A stretch of 64,000 nucleotides of DNA from Tolypothrix campylonemoides VB511288 (GTDB taxonomy: Bacteria; Cyanobacteriota; Cyanobacteriia; Cyanobacteriales; Nostocaceae), in NCBI GenBank assembly GCA_000828075.3, contig JXCB02000001.1, positions 703,119 through 767,118 of the forward strand, given 5' to 3'. Under the pieces are notes generated by a model. The model was given only the letters and a program-made list of their open reading frames with translations, was not told the DNA's origin and did no database searches. The translations under genes and the position numbers were made by a program. Positions within the stretch are counted from its first letter, which is position 1; the number at the start of each line of letters is the position of its first letter. Below, piece after piece: positions 43,962-53,206 of the stretch.

Positions 43962-46781
43962 TTATTTAGCACCGCACTTAGTAGAGGTCTGCCAAGAACT
44001 ATGAGGCGCGACAGTGGGCGCATGAGCAATGAGGACTACCTCGCCTTTGGCGTTTACCACCCACCCAGTAGCTTCTACGATGGTTTCTGGTGTGGCGGTA
44101 GTTGTGCCGGTAACATTTGCATTCTTTCGGTTTTCACCCTCAGGTTTTAGAGTCACCCAATCTACTTGTACAGCATCAGGTGTCAAGATTTCATAAGGAC
44201 TGGACGGTAATCCACCACGCCCGGTGATAATAAATTGGTTTTGCTGTTGACTTCCACCCGGTTGACAACCCTGTGCCACCTGAGTGTCTACTGGTGGATC
44301 TGCTGGTAAATTGACTAACCCACTGCTGGGGTCGATATCCGGCGTGTTGATTTCTACGACACCAGCTATCCCACGTTCAGAACTGGCGGTGATGTCACTA
44401 TCAGGCGAAAGAAAGAGTCCTTGAGTATTAATGCGGATATTTCCGCCCTTCCCCTCGAAAGCATTGGCAGTGATGTCGCTATTCTTTGCAGACACTAATA
44501 CGTCAGTATCTATTTTAATATTGCCGCCATTTCCACCTGCTTGTGCAGTACCAGCGCTGGCAGTGATGTTGCTGTTGTTACGTAGTACGATGTCTCTAGC
44601 CTTGAGAGTGATATTCCCACCTTCGCCCGATTTCGTCTCAGTTGTGATGGTTCCTTGGTTGTCAACACGGATGGAGCGAGCGTTAACTTCTATATTGCCA
44701 GCATTAGCAGTTGCGTTACCTGTAACGCGAGCAAACAAGCCACTGTTAGGACTATCATTATCAATTAATCGTACACCAAATCGTTCAACCCGGGCATTAA
44801 AGGTAGGATCGCTGCCAGAGATACTAACCCTGTCACTGGCGTTGACAGTGATGTTACCTGCACTTCCACTGCTAAAGGCACTAGTTAGGAGTTGTCCGCC
44901 ACCAGTAAGGTCAAGGGAGTTGGTGTTAACAGTGATATTGCCTCCATTACCAGCGCTCCTACTTCGCGCACTCACAACCGCTCCATCTGATACACTCAAG
45001 GTACCAGTAGTGATACTGATATCACCGCCCTGACCAGTGGCTTTTTCCTCACTGCTAGTAATCAACCCACTAATCAAATTTCCTTTATCTGGCTCTGGAT
45101 TGACCCCAGAAATGCTGACAGATTCAGAAGCATTGATTTGAATATTGCCCCCCTTGTTTCCTCCAGTGGTTCTGGACAAGAGCTCAGCACCATTGGTTAA
45201 GGATAGCGTTCTAGCTTTGATATCGATGGTGCCACCATTGCCTGATCCAGAGGTATCGCTGAAGATAAAGCTATTGTCAAAAGAGACAGTATTTCGAGCA
45301 TCAATCATCACATCTCCAGCAAGCCCTTGTCCAGAGGTGCTGGTGTCGAGTCTACCATCGGTTAAGGAGATGTCCCCAGCGAGTATGTTGATGTCACCAG
45401 TCTTGCCAGCCCCTGTTACCCCTGCTTTGGTGTCGATAAAACTCCTTGCAATATCTACAGAATTATTAGCTTGCACAAATACCCCTGTAGTGTCCCCCTG
45501 CCCCAAAATTTTGGCACTCAATAGAGCGTTATCAGTTAAGGAGAGCGACCCAGCCTTAATATTAACGCCGCCAGTATTGCCCACGGCTTGAGGATTCACA
45601 TCGCTCAAGAGCAAACTATTTGCAATATCTACAGAATTATTAACTTGTACAAATACCCCTCCGGCATTCCCCTTTCGGTAAGTGCTGGCACTGAGGATGG
45701 CATTGTTTAACGACAGCGACCCAGCCTTAATATCGATACTGCCAGTATTTCCAACGGCTTGAGAAAACCGACTTCCAACATCATTAGAGATTTTGCTATT
45801 ATTTGCAATTGTCATCCTGTCTGTAGCATCAAGCGTGATATCTCCCGCCTGAGTACCAACTGAGTTTATCCCAGCTTTAAGGGTACTTTCTCCCAAAATC
45901 CCTAAATTCCGAGCATTGACTGCAATACTACCCCCACCTCTGGCGGTTACATCAACAAAAGCTCCATTTGTCAGGGATACATCGGCTCGTGCTAAGCTAT
46001 TGGGAAAACTCAGCCGCAAATTGTTGCTATCAAAATTTAGCCCTACTGTTCCCTCGGACGCCACTCCTCCCAACTCAACTCGACCACCTAAAGCATTCAA
46101 CTTCCCGCCATCCAATCTCACTTCGCCGCCCAGCAACAACAAACTCTGACCATTATCAACGGATAAAACACCTCTGTGTTCAATAGAATTAATTGGCTGA
46201 TTCGCAATTTGATTGAATAGAAAAGCAGAAGGATTCACCGTCAGTAATGCAGGATTGTTTGGCGCAGAAGCACTGAAAAAGCCTTGATTGCCAAAGGCGA
46301 TCGCATTGGCTGTCGTTGCCACAAATGAACCACGAACGTCCAAACTGGCATTAGGTCCAAAGACTATCCCATTAGGATTAATCAGAAACAAGTTGGGATT
46401 GGAAAACCCAGAGGTACTGAGAGTTCCCATAATCTCGGAACGGCTACCACCCGTTACCCGAACTAAAATGTTTTGGATAGCCGCGCTAGGACTAACGAAA
46501 TCGGCTTTGTTTCCTTCCTTAATGTTGAATTGCCCAAAGCTATGAAACAGGTTCCTACCTGCTACAGTTCCCTCAGTGATAGTGTTGATGTTGTTCGAGA
46601 AATTGACGACAGAATTATTAGGTAGGGTTGCATCTGGGACGATTTCTTGTTGTTGAGCCTGAGTAGAGTCTATGGTGGTTAGACAGCAGAAGCTAATTCC
46701 GCTAACGAAAAAGAAGCCGAGAATGTACTGTCTCACGATGCTGCTTGCCTCTAATGTTACAGTTATTGCTGCCCTGAACAA
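43962..46781 (-). CDS. Filamentous-hemagglutinin-type exoprotein (TpsA-like)
   Basis: 939 residues. A signal peptide (about 20-43, ending AQAQ) precedes a TPS/haemagglutination-activity domain (VNFSNNINTITEGTVAGRNLF, NPNLFLINPNGIVFGPNASL with the NPNG motif) and then a long beta-helix of repeats such as GGDISITTGTLSVSDGAVV. The C-terminal SSWQTSTKC is common in the cyanobacterial family. It is secreted through a TpsB/Omp85-type pore that is not encoded here, and probably acts in adhesion or as a surface protein. Intact, normal length for the family. Confidence 0.88.
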   Translation of the reverse strand: MFRAAITVTLEASSIVRQYILGFFFVSGISFCCLTTIDSTQAQQQEIVPDATLPNNSVVNFSNNINTITEGTVAGRNLFHSFGQFNIKEGNKADFVSPSAAIQNILVRVTGGSRSEIMGTLSTSGFSNPNLFLINPNGIVFGPNASLDVRGSFVATTANAIAFGNQGFFSASAPNNPALLTVNPSAFLFNQIANQPINSIEHRGVLSVDNGQSLLLLGGEVRLDGGKLNALGGRVELGGVASEGTVGLNFDSNNLRLSFPNSLARADVSLTNGAFVDVTARGGGSIAVNARNLGILGESTLKAGINSVGTQAGDITLDATDRMTIANNSKISNDVGSRFSQAVGNTGSIDIKAGSLSLNNAILSASTYRKGNAGGVFVQVNNSVDIANSLLLSDVNPQAVGNTGGVNIKAGSLSLTDNALLSAKILGQGDTTGVFVQANNSVDIARSFIDTKAGVTGAGKTGDINILAGDISLTDGRLDTSTSGQGLAGDVMIDARNTVSFDNSFIFSDTSGSGNGGTIDIKARTLSLTNGAELLSRTTGGNKGGNIQINASESVSISGVNPEPDKGNLISGLITSSEEKATGQGGDISITTGTLSVSDGAVVSARSRSAGNGGNITVNTNSLDLTGGGQLLTSAFSSGSAGNITVNASDRVSISGSDPTFNARVERFGVRLIDNDSPNSGLFARVTGNATANAGNIEVNARSIRVDNQGTITTETKSGEGGNITLKARDIVLRNNSNITASAGTAQAGGNGGNIKIDTDVLVSAKNSDITANAFEGKGGNIRINTQGLFLSPDSDITASSERGIAGVVEINTPDIDPSSGLVNLPADPPVDTQVAQGCQPGGSQQQNQFIITGRGGLPSSPYEILTPDAVQVDWVTLKPEGENRKNANVTGTTTATPETIVEATGWVVNAKGEVVLIAHAPTVAPHSSWQTSTKCGAK

Positions 46782-46812
46782 TGTTGCACAATTGCGTAAT
46801 GATTTAACGGTC

Positions 46813-46837
46813 GTAGGTAGGGCATAGCCCCACCTAC
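46813..46837. terminator. GTAGGTAGGGC hairpin after the exported-protein gene
   Basis: GTAGGTAGGGC and GCCCCACCTAC with a short ATA loop, pairing except for one position. It lies 26 bases after the stop of the 46863-47375 gene and before the hemagglutinin gene, both on the minus strand. The sequence resembles dispersed intergenic hairpins of cyanobacteria. Confidence 0.5.
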
Positions 46838-46862
46838 AAAATCTCGAATGTTACAGTTATGA

Positions 46863-47375
46863 CTAGTGTAAGCAGCCTCCCCGCACAATTTCGTAGTTCA
46901 GCGTGTAGGGTGCGCCCTTGGTTATGCCATCAAATACAAGCGGCGACGAAGAAAAGCTTGAAACTGGTTTGTGACCTACAATTTGTGGCTCTTCTTGGTT
47001 GACTTGATGATCAAGTTCAACGGTCAGTGTATCGTTAAAACATATATCCATACCAAGTGAAACTTCTTTTCCCGGATTAATAGGGTACGGAGCAGAAGTG
47101 ACATTATAGTCTTGGATGTATATGTATATTTTGCCTGATGAAGAATTGTTTGCAGGGGCGTCTGACCTTATAGATTTGAAGCGTAATTTGTTTACCCCCC
47201 GTGGAGTTGGGGGATCTGGCTCAAACTTCGGCCGTCCCAGTGTCCATGATATCAAGGGTAACGGTCTTTTCGTATTCTCAGCCATAGCGTAATATCCACA
47301 GGAGGCGATCGCACTCGTAGCTACAGCGATTCCTAGCCCTAATTTCCAACTCCAATTTTTCCAGCTTTGAGTCAT
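46863..47375 (-). CDS. Exported protein, possible lipoprotein, function unknown
   Basis: 170 residues. The N-terminus has a hydrophobic helix (LGLGIAVATSAIASCGYYAMA) that fits either a normal signal peptide (cut after AMA) or a lipoprotein signal with Cys in IASC. The rest is beta-rich (KIYIYIQDYNVTSAPYPINPGKE, LTVELDHQVNQEEPQIVGHK) with two further Cys residues. No family recognised. It is 81 bases upstream of the hemagglutinin gene on the same strand, so they may share a role at the cell surface. Confidence 0.6.
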   Translation of the reverse strand: MTQSWKNWSWKLGLGIAVATSAIASCGYYAMAENTKRPLPLISWTLGRPKFEPDPPTPRGVNKLRFKSIRSDAPANNSSSGKIYIYIQDYNVTSAPYPINPGKEVSLGMDICFNDTLTVELDHQVNQEEPQIVGHKPVSSFSSSPLVFDGITKGAPYTLNYEIVRGGCLH

Positions 47376-47788
47376 ATCAGAAATTCCCTCTTACAAAGTA
47401 ACAGGAGTTAAGCTCACTCTGGGTAATGAAAAATGAAAATCAACACTAACCAAATGGTCAGAAGTTTACCCACCATAGGGAGAAAGACACTTTACTGTAT
47501 GAAAGTTGTCAGCCCCTGTTTATATATCAGGTCAATCTCCAGACTTTTATGCTACAAACAAAAAAAAATTACAAAAGTTTACGTATTGGTCGAAGGTTAT
47601 GTCCTGCAAGCAAATGATACTAAGTTGCGATCGCTCGGTTTACTAACACGGGGAGACGGGGAAAAATTCACCCCCTCATCCTCCTCATCCCCCTCATCCC
47701 CCTCATCCCCCTCATCCCCCTCATCCCCGACTCCCCACCTATGGCACAATAAAGACGGTAATAAGAAAAATATAGATAAGGTAATTTA
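47376..47788. other. chlI upstream region with CCTCATCCC repeats
   Basis: 413 bases between divergent genes. Positions about 47672-47735 are tandem TCCCCCTCA units. A 118-codon frame (47433-47789) runs through these repeats and is not credible. The chlI promoter should lie between the repeats and the start or just before them; CAATAAAGACGGTAATAAG precedes the gene. Confidence 0.5.
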
Positions 47789-48910
47789 GTGAGTCCAACT
47801 GCTCAGGCTACCGCTGCTGCGCGTCGCGTGGTATTTCCATTTACAGCAATTGTGGGTCAGGAAGAAATGAAACTGGCTCTGCTATTAAACGTGATTGACC
47901 CGAAAATTGGCGGTGTGATGATTATGGGCGATCGCGGTACCGGAAAATCCACAACTATCCGGGCGCTGGCTGATTTACTACCAGAAATCCCCGTGGTTGC
48001 TAATGACGCCTTCAACAGCGACCCCAGCGATCCCGACTTAATGAGCGATGAAGTCCGCCAACAGCTAGAGCAAGGCGCGGATATTCCCGTAGTTCAGAAA
48101 AAAGTCCAAATGGTAGATTTACCACTGGGAGCGACAGAAGACCGAGTTTGCGGCACAATTGACATCGAAAAAGCTTTATCAGAAGGTGTCAAAGCCTTTG
48201 AACCCGGATTACTGGCAAAAGCTAACCGAGGTATCCTTTATGTAGATGAAGTCAACTTACTAGATGACCACTTAGTAGACGTGCTTCTCGACTCCGCCGC
48301 AAGTGGTTGGAACACGGTAGAAAGGGAAGGTATTTCTATACGTCATCCAGCGCGTTTCGTTCTTGTGGGTTCTGGGAACCCAGAAGAAGGAGAACTACGC
48401 CCCCAACTCTTAGATAGATTTGGAATGCACGCGGAAATCCATACAGTTAAGGAACCAGCTTTGCGCGTGCAAATCGTTGAGCAAAGGTCACAATTCGACC
48501 AAAATCCGCCAGCATTTCTGGAAAACTACAAACAAGAGCAGAAAGCACTACAACAGAAAATTGTCAACGCTCAAAAGCTGTTACCTTCTGTGACAATTGA
48601 TTACGACTTGCGAGTCAAAATTTCCGAAGTTTGCTCGGAACTTGATGTGGATGGCTTGCGGGGAGACATTGTCACTAACCGCGCCGCCAAAGCCTTAACT
48701 GCATTTGAAGGACGTACCGAAGTCACACTTGATGACATCCGCCGTGTCATTACTTTATGTCTGCGTCACAGATTGCGCAAAGACCCCTTAGAGTCAATTG
48801 ATTCTGGATATAAAGTAGAAAAAGTTTTTAGCCGCGTCTTTGGTGTAGAACTACCAGAAGAGACAACACAAAAAAATGGTACAGGACAAAAGTTAGGAGT
48901 TAGAAGTTAA
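47789..48910 (+). CDS. chlI: Magnesium chelatase ATPase subunit I
   Basis: 373 residues from GTG. AAA+ ATPase that, with ChlD and ChlH, inserts Mg2+ into protoporphyrin IX, the first committed step of chlorophyll synthesis. Walker A GDRGTGKS at 47-54, Walker [12 protein letters not shown], sensor segment [23 protein letters not shown], arginine finger region intact. The family's N-terminus ([20 protein letters not shown]) is present, so the GTG start is sound. The last residues ([15 protein letters not shown]) are variable. Single gene; a small membrane-protein gene follows 101 bases on. Confidence 0.96.
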   Translation: MSPTAQATAAARRVVFPFTAIVGQEEMKLALLLNVIDPKIGGVMIMGDRGTGKSTTIRALADLLPEIPVVANDAFNSDPSDPDLMSDEVRQQLEQGADIPVVQKKVQMVDLPLGATEDRVCGTIDIEKALSEGVKAFEPGLLAKANRGILYVDEVNLLDDHLVDVLLDSAASGWNTVEREGISIRHPARFVLVGSGNPEEGELRPQLLDRFGMHAEIHTVKEPALRVQIVEQRSQFDQNPPAFLENYKQEQKALQQKIVNAQKLLPSVTIDYDLRVKISEVCSELDVDGLRGDIVTNRAAKALTAFEGRTEVTLDDIRRVITLCLRHRLRKDPLESIDSGYKVEKVFSRVFGVELPEETTQKNGTGQKLGVRS

Positions 48911-49011
48911 GAATGAAGAGTGAAGAGTGAAGAATGAAGAGAAAAGAAATTCTTTTATCTTCTTTCTTTTATCTTCTTTCTTCTTTATTTTTCAGCACTT
49001 AGCAGTTAATT

Positions 49012-49308
49012 ATGAGATTTTGGCACTTTTGGTTCAACGCTTTTGTTTTATCCAGCCAATACAACCCGCCTCGGTTTGTAGAGATGCTGATGGTACTGCT
49101 AGCAATTGCAATGCTGATTGTTTGGAATTTTACGCTAGAGATAGCTTTTATGATACTTGGCTGGAGCTTTGTGGTTGGGGCATCTATTTCAATCTTAGTA
49201 CGAGAAGCCATTGCTCCCTCACCTGATATGCGAGTGAACCAATTAGCAGCAGTGTTTTTTCTCAGCATCAGTCTTTATGGTTTTGTCTATGTATTTCAAA
49301 GCCTTTGA
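49012..49308 (+). CDS. Small cyanobacterial membrane protein, unknown function
   Basis: 98 residues with three hydrophobic helices (EMLMVLLAIAMLIVWNF, LEIAFMILGWSFVVGASI, LAAVFFLSISLYGFVYVFQ). The conserved-looking ends (MRFWHFWFNAFVLSSQYNPP) suggest a real family of hypothetical cyanobacterial proteins. It lies 101 bases after chlI on the same strand. No ribosome site stronger than AGCAGTTAATT. Function unknown. Confidence 0.65.
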   Translation: MRFWHFWFNAFVLSSQYNPPRFVEMLMVLLAIAMLIVWNFTLEIAFMILGWSFVVGASISILVREAIAPSPDMRVNQLAAVFFLSISLYGFVYVFQSL

Positions 49309-49580
49309 AATGAGTTAATTGTTAGTTAGTAGCTGCAGGTTAGTAGCTGCAGGTTGTTATAGCAATCCTAAATGAGTCATGAGGAAACACCATATTCATG
49401 GAGTTTAGGGAAGTCAAAAATTTGACAATGAATCGACAATTCAAATAACCCCTTGACCACACAGAAAGAATGCAGGGCTATTTCATTCTAAAAAGTTGCT
49501 TGAGTGTGTCTAGACCAAAGGAGCATAATCGTTGAGCTTGTGCCATGTTCTCAAACATTTGGTTTCGATTATTTGACACT

Positions 49581-49894
49581 CCTCAGCCGTCATGCTGAGG
49601 ATTCTTAAGAATCTTAATCAAGCATGGATCTTAATTCGTAACGGCTGTACCAAACAGCCTCTAGACAGTCCGGTAAAACCATTCTGCTTACTTTTGCGAC
49701 CGATATTCACAGCCCCATTACAATCAGCGTTACTCAGATATCCTTCCTTACTACGATACAAACCACGCTTTACCCGCTTACCAGAAAACTGGTAGGTTCC
49801 TGGTTTGTCAGCATTGTAAACAGGCAAACTGTCTCCATCCAAACAACTAGCTTTGCTTGTATAGTACAATCCACGCTCCATCTTCCGGAGCGTG
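49581..49894 (-). mobile_element. Internally deleted IS605/TnpB-type element
   Basis: About 314 bases bounded by two hairpins: CCTCAGC/GCTGAGG (49581-49600) and CACGCTCC/GGAGCGTG (49872-49894). Inside is only the C-terminal end of a tnpB. Retention of both hairpins with loss of the body suggests a non-autonomous element that could be mobilised in trans (inference). Confidence 0.5.
49618..49881 (-). pseudogene. TnpB C-terminal fragment
   Basis: 87 codons. The residues KRVKRGLYRSKEGYLSNADC, then NGAVNIGRK, are the C-terminal block of IS891/IS1341-type TnpB, including the N-A-D motif that carries the last RuvC Asp. All upstream domains are missing. It is of a different subtype from the intact TnpB at 40.7 kb (which reads CDRDVAAAMVMLNY there). 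Confidence 0.75.
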
Positions 49895-49941
49895 CATAAT
49901 TTGATTTCACTTACCCTATATAAAAAGTCGAAGGAGGGCTT

Positions 49942-50040
49942 ATGTCCTCACAAGGTAATAACCCCGACTTTGTTGAGGTGGTTTCTGTCTACTATGGCAA
50001 AATCCACACAATCAAAACTTTGTCAATACGTAAGTCCTAA
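49942..50040 (+). CDS. Possible 32-residue peptide with strong ribosome site
   Basis: ATG at 49942 is preceded by AAGGAGG with ideal spacing, and the frame runs 32 codons (begins MSSQGNNPDFVEVVSVYYGK) to TAA at 50040. No family recognised. The last codons coincide with CGTAAGTCCTAA, which resembles the terminal repeat of the MITE at 27.17 kb, so the end may be repeat-derived. Real expression is uncertain. Confidence 0.3.
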   Translation: MSSQGNNPDFVEVVSVYYGKIHTIKTLSIRKS

Positions 50041-50204
50041 TTCAAATAAATTTCTCGGGTTTAATCGGCAAATACCTACCATCGTATTCGCTGTATCAAC
50101 GAATTTGAAAACCAATTTTTTAAACAAAAAATAAGGTTTCTAAATTGTACGAGTTGCAAGAAACCCGGTTTTGAAGCAAGTCCAAAATGAAGGAGATTTC
50201 TCAA

Positions 50205-51377
50205 ATGAATATCAAGACAACTGCAAAGGAAATTAGCGCTATAACGATATCTGCTTTGAAAAAGGTGAACTTTCTTCACCTTGCGTCTACTAGTGCGTCT
50301 GTTTTGATATCTGCGGTAAGCGTGTTTGTTGCCGTTGATATTAGCGATCGCGCAGAAGCCATTGTTGTTACAGGTGATCCTAATGATTACATAGTTAAAC
50401 TTGGTACTGGTTACGATGGCGTTGGTCAAATAGGAATTCAGCGTGTTGATTTACCTGAAGATATGATATCTAGTTGCACAGGTTCACTATTACCTACAGG
50501 CTTGCACATTCTTACCGCAGCCCATTGTTTTACTCAAAACACTCAAGATTTAGAAGGTGCAATATCACAAAAGTTTGTTACGAGCAATGCGATAGTAAAT
50601 TTTGAATCACCTACGCTTTCTAGCATATCCGCCTCTGAATTTTATATTCATTCTGATTGGAACGGCGATTTTTCCGAGGGCAACGATATTGCGATTGTTA
50701 AACTTGCTAACCCAGCTCCATCAGAAGCAGATAGATATGATATTTACCGCAATACAGATGAAATTGGTCAAGTTGCCACACTAGTTGGATATGGGAAAAC
50801 TGGTAATGGCAATACTGGGGACACGATTTCTGCAAATTTTCCAGGAACTAAGCGTTATGGTCAAAATGTCTACGAAGATTTTTTAGGCAATCTTTTAGAG
50901 AACGCTAAGCAAATCACCCCTAACGTCATCTCTGAAGTAGCTGGTGATACCGTCTTAGCTTACGACTTTGATAACGGATTGGCAATCAATGATGCCTTTG
51001 GTTATTTCGGTTTTCCTAATCTAGGTTTGGGGCTAAACGAGGTTAATTCCGCTCCTGGTGATTCCGGTGGTCCAATATTCATAAATGGGTTAATTGCTGG
51101 CATTACATCCTTTAGTCGTTCGACTAGTTTTTTTGGCATACCCTCTGATATCGATAGCGAAGTCAATAGTAGTTTCGGAGAGTTTAGCTTTGATACCCGC
51201 GTGTCATCTTATGCGAGCTATATAGATGATGTTTTGGCAGGTAAAATAGCACCCACTTACAAGATTCCTGAAGGTTCTACTGTAGTTGGCAGTGTGTTTG
51301 CTCTTGGTGCTTTGGCTATTCATTCTCGTTTCAAAAGAAAAGCAAAACAAAAGCTAAAGAGTAAAGTTTTCCGCTAA
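50205..51377 (+). CDS. Secreted trypsin-like serine protease with PEP-CTERM-like tail
   Basis: About 390 residues. Start placed at the ATG at 50205 because GGAG lies 9 bases before it; the ATG at 50187 has no ribosome site. A signal sequence (LASTSASVLISAVSVFVAVD) leads into an S1 domain with HILTAAHC, NDIAIVKL and APGDSGGPIF, a complete His-Asp-Ser triad. The end is IPEGSTVVGSVFALGALAIH followed by a basic cluster, the tripartite form of a PEP-CTERM sorting signal, with PEG in place of PEP. It would be exported and processed by an exosortase or left anchored. Substrate unknown. Confidence 0.82.
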   Translation: MNIKTTAKEISAITISALKKVNFLHLASTSASVLISAVSVFVAVDISDRAEAIVVTGDPNDYIVKLGTGYDGVGQIGIQRVDLPEDMISSCTGSLLPTGLHILTAAHCFTQNTQDLEGAISQKFVTSNAIVNFESPTLSSISASEFYIHSDWNGDFSEGNDIAIVKLANPAPSEADRYDIYRNTDEIGQVATLVGYGKTGNGNTGDTISANFPGTKRYGQNVYEDFLGNLLENAKQITPNVISEVAGDTVLAYDFDNGLAINDAFGYFGFPNLGLGLNEVNSAPGDSGGPIFINGLIAGITSFSRSTSFFGIPSDIDSEVNSSFGEFSFDTRVSSYASYIDDVLAGKIAPTYKIPEGSTVVGSVFALGALAIHSRFKRKAKQKLKSKVFR

Positions 51378-51457
51378 ATTTATACTTGATATTAGTTGTC
51401 AAAAAACACTATCCATTACCCAAATTCCACTACCCACTAACCATTTATCACTAACTA

Positions 51458-52546
51458 TTAACTCCATCCTTGCATTTCCACTAATTCCATACATAATTCA
51501 TTGATTTGCTCTAAATCCGGTCTATCACGCAAGGATGAGTCTTCGTACACCTTTTCCATTTCAGCAACTAAGTCTTCTGCCATTTTCATCACCTGTTCAT
51601 AAGAATAATCGCCGTTAAGGATAGCTTTCAAGTCTTCTGCGTCACCAGCGATTCTTCTATCTACAATCACTTCTCCTGTTCGCAATATTTCTAGTCCACT
51701 GCGTAATAACCTAACGCAGTGCATCCCATGCTTAAGGTCAAAACCTGATTTTTTCTCCATTTCTGCCCTAGCTGGGTTTCTGTTTTCCTGCCATGATAAA
51801 TATGCTTTCCATTCTCTTAAAGCTATTTGATAGGTTTGACTTTTTTTCAGTAGGCGAATAAAATCTTTACGACTATTTGTTAATTTTTGTGTGTATTCTA
51901 AAGTTTCATCAGGCAAAGAATACTGTTTAAGCACACCTTTAAAATCTATATCCGCTGTAAGCAACTTATATAATTGCTCTGCTTCTTCTAAAAATTCAAT
52001 TTTCCCTCTAATTAACTGATAAAGATATTCTAAAAAAGCATTGAGTTCATCTTTTGTAAGTGGTGCTTCTTCTATATCAAAATCAGATGGTATTGGTTTC
52101 TTTTGCGGTGGATTTAACAACCACTTACGATGAGTTTCCATTTTTTTGATTTGGGCAAAGGCATAACCAGAGTAAGTATGCTTTACCTTCTTGCTAAAAA
52201 AGATTTGTCTGTGGTTAATTAAGTGTTGTCCTACTGGGGTTAAAACAGGATATTTATTTAACCATAGTAATTCTAAAACATTAGGATTTGCCCCAGATAA
52301 TAACTGAATAATCTTTTTTAATTCGTATATCACTGTATCTTTGTTTCCATCTAGAAACGGAAACATTCCTACTTCATCCCAGCCATCATCTTTTTGTTCA
52401 ATATGGTCAAATCCCAAGTAATACCTTTTGGGTGCGATAAATACTCCTCGATAATCATAGTCTGAATCAGGTCTATTCAACCCATAGCCGTAGCTACCTG
52501 CTAACCCAATCAAAATCGTTCTTTTTTCAACTTCAATTCTTTTCAT
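51458..52546 (-). CDS. RlaP-like nucleotidyltransferase (DNA polymerase beta superfamily)
   Basis: 362 residues. The N-terminus has the minimal nucleotidyltransferase signature GLAGSYGYGLNRPDSDYDYR (GS, then DxD), and the NVLELLWLNKYPVLTPVG and HYSGYAFAQIKK-like segments (TYSGYAFAQIKKMETHRKW) of the RlaP family (PF10127), which is often linked to RNA ligases in RNA repair. No RNA ligase gene is present in the window. The C-terminal half is helical. Target nucleic acid or protein unknown. It is isolated from its neighbours and convergent with the protease gene. Confidence 0.78.
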   Translation of the reverse strand: MKRIEVEKRTILIGLAGSYGYGLNRPDSDYDYRGVFIAPKRYYLGFDHIEQKDDGWDEVGMFPFLDGNKDTVIYELKKIIQLLSGANPNVLELLWLNKYPVLTPVGQHLINHRQIFFSKKVKHTYSGYAFAQIKKMETHRKWLLNPPQKKPIPSDFDIEEAPLTKDELNAFLEYLYQLIRGKIEFLEEAEQLYKLLTADIDFKGVLKQYSLPDETLEYTQKLTNSRKDFIRLLKKSQTYQIALREWKAYLSWQENRNPARAEMEKKSGFDLKHGMHCVRLLRSGLEILRTGEVIVDRRIAGDAEDLKAILNGDYSYEQVMKMAEDLVAEMEKVYEDSSLRDRPDLEQINELCMELVEMQGWS

Positions 52547-52805
52547 TTCACAAAACGACTCCGAAGTCTTAGTTTAAGTATTCGCTCTATATCCGTATTT
52601 TTCAGTAATTTCATACGAACTTCATTTTTCATACCTAAGTATAAATAACTATTATTTTTTACGTAAACTAATATTTCGTAATGCAAACTTTTTCATAAAA
52701 ACATCTAATTTCTATGCATTTCTCAAGAAATTGTTGACATACTTATTAGGGGATAAAACCAATTTTTAACTAACAAAGATTTTTATTTAATTTTAAGATC
52801 TGGTT

Positions 52806-52994
52806 ATGACAACCTTAAAATCCTGTGTTTCAGCTTGTCGGTACTGTCGATATTACACCCCAGAAGGTCAGCGTGGTGGTACGTGCCGATTGTTCAATGT
52901 ATCGGTAAAATCTGGATGGAAGGCTTGCTCTTTATCTGTGCCATCTTTTGCACCTTCTTACGAAAATCTAGTTGGCACTCCTAGCTTTAGATAA
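52806..52994 (+). CDS. Small cysteine-rich protein
   Basis: 62 residues with C-x3-C-x2-C (SCVSACRYC), then GGTCRLF and KACSLSVP, five cysteines in the first 43 residues, suggesting a zinc or Fe-S site. Small proteins of this type are conserved in cyanobacteria without known function. It stands alone, with an AT-rich promoter region of about 260 bases upstream. Confidence 0.65.
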   Translation: MTTLKSCVSACRYCRYYTPEGQRGGTCRLFNVSVKSGWKACSLSVPSFAPSYENLVGTPSFR

Positions 52995-53138
52995 AAACAC
53001 TCAAAGTCTAAAAGAGTTGTTCGAGAACTCTTGTCTCGTGAAGGGTTGCTCCTGTTTTGGTTTGACAAAAACTTAGTCAATAAGGTATATTTATAGATCG
53101 TGTGTCTAATTCCTGCTCGGATCAGGTAAAGACAATGC

Positions 53139-53158
53139 AAAAGCTGGAAAGCTTTTTT
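53139..53158 (+). promoter_or_regulatory. Terminator-like attenuator hairpin in the rplU leader
   Basis: AAAAGCT-GGAA-AGCTTTTTT: a perfect 7-bp stem, a GNRA-type tetraloop and a T run, 49 bases before the rplU ATG. Its position in the 5' leader of a ribosomal-protein operon suits transcription attenuation. It is weak (A/T-rich stem). Confidence 0.4.
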
Positions 53159-53206
53159 AAGAGCATACGATCCAGCTACCTGTACGGCAACCTCAAGGAC
53201 AATTCC

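Larger units (their letters stand above)
49309..50204. other. Intergenic region holding a deleted TnpB element
   Basis: About 900 bases. It starts with a 16-base direct repeat (TTAGTAGCTGCAGG at 49326 and 49340). At about 49494-49572 the minus strand reads a 27-codon open stretch (FENMAQAQRLCSFGLDTLKQ) that might be the tail of a dead transposase. Then come the TnpB remnant with its two hairpins (separate entries) and a short open frame at 49942-50040. Confidence 0.45.

Noticed and set aside
44431..46545. Plus-strand frames inside the hemagglutinin gene
   Set aside because: Antisense shadows of a repetitive, stop-poor gene.
47433..47789. 118-codon frame upstream of chlI
   Set aside because: Its second half is translated CCTCATCCC repeats, and the first half has no family resemblance or ribosome site.
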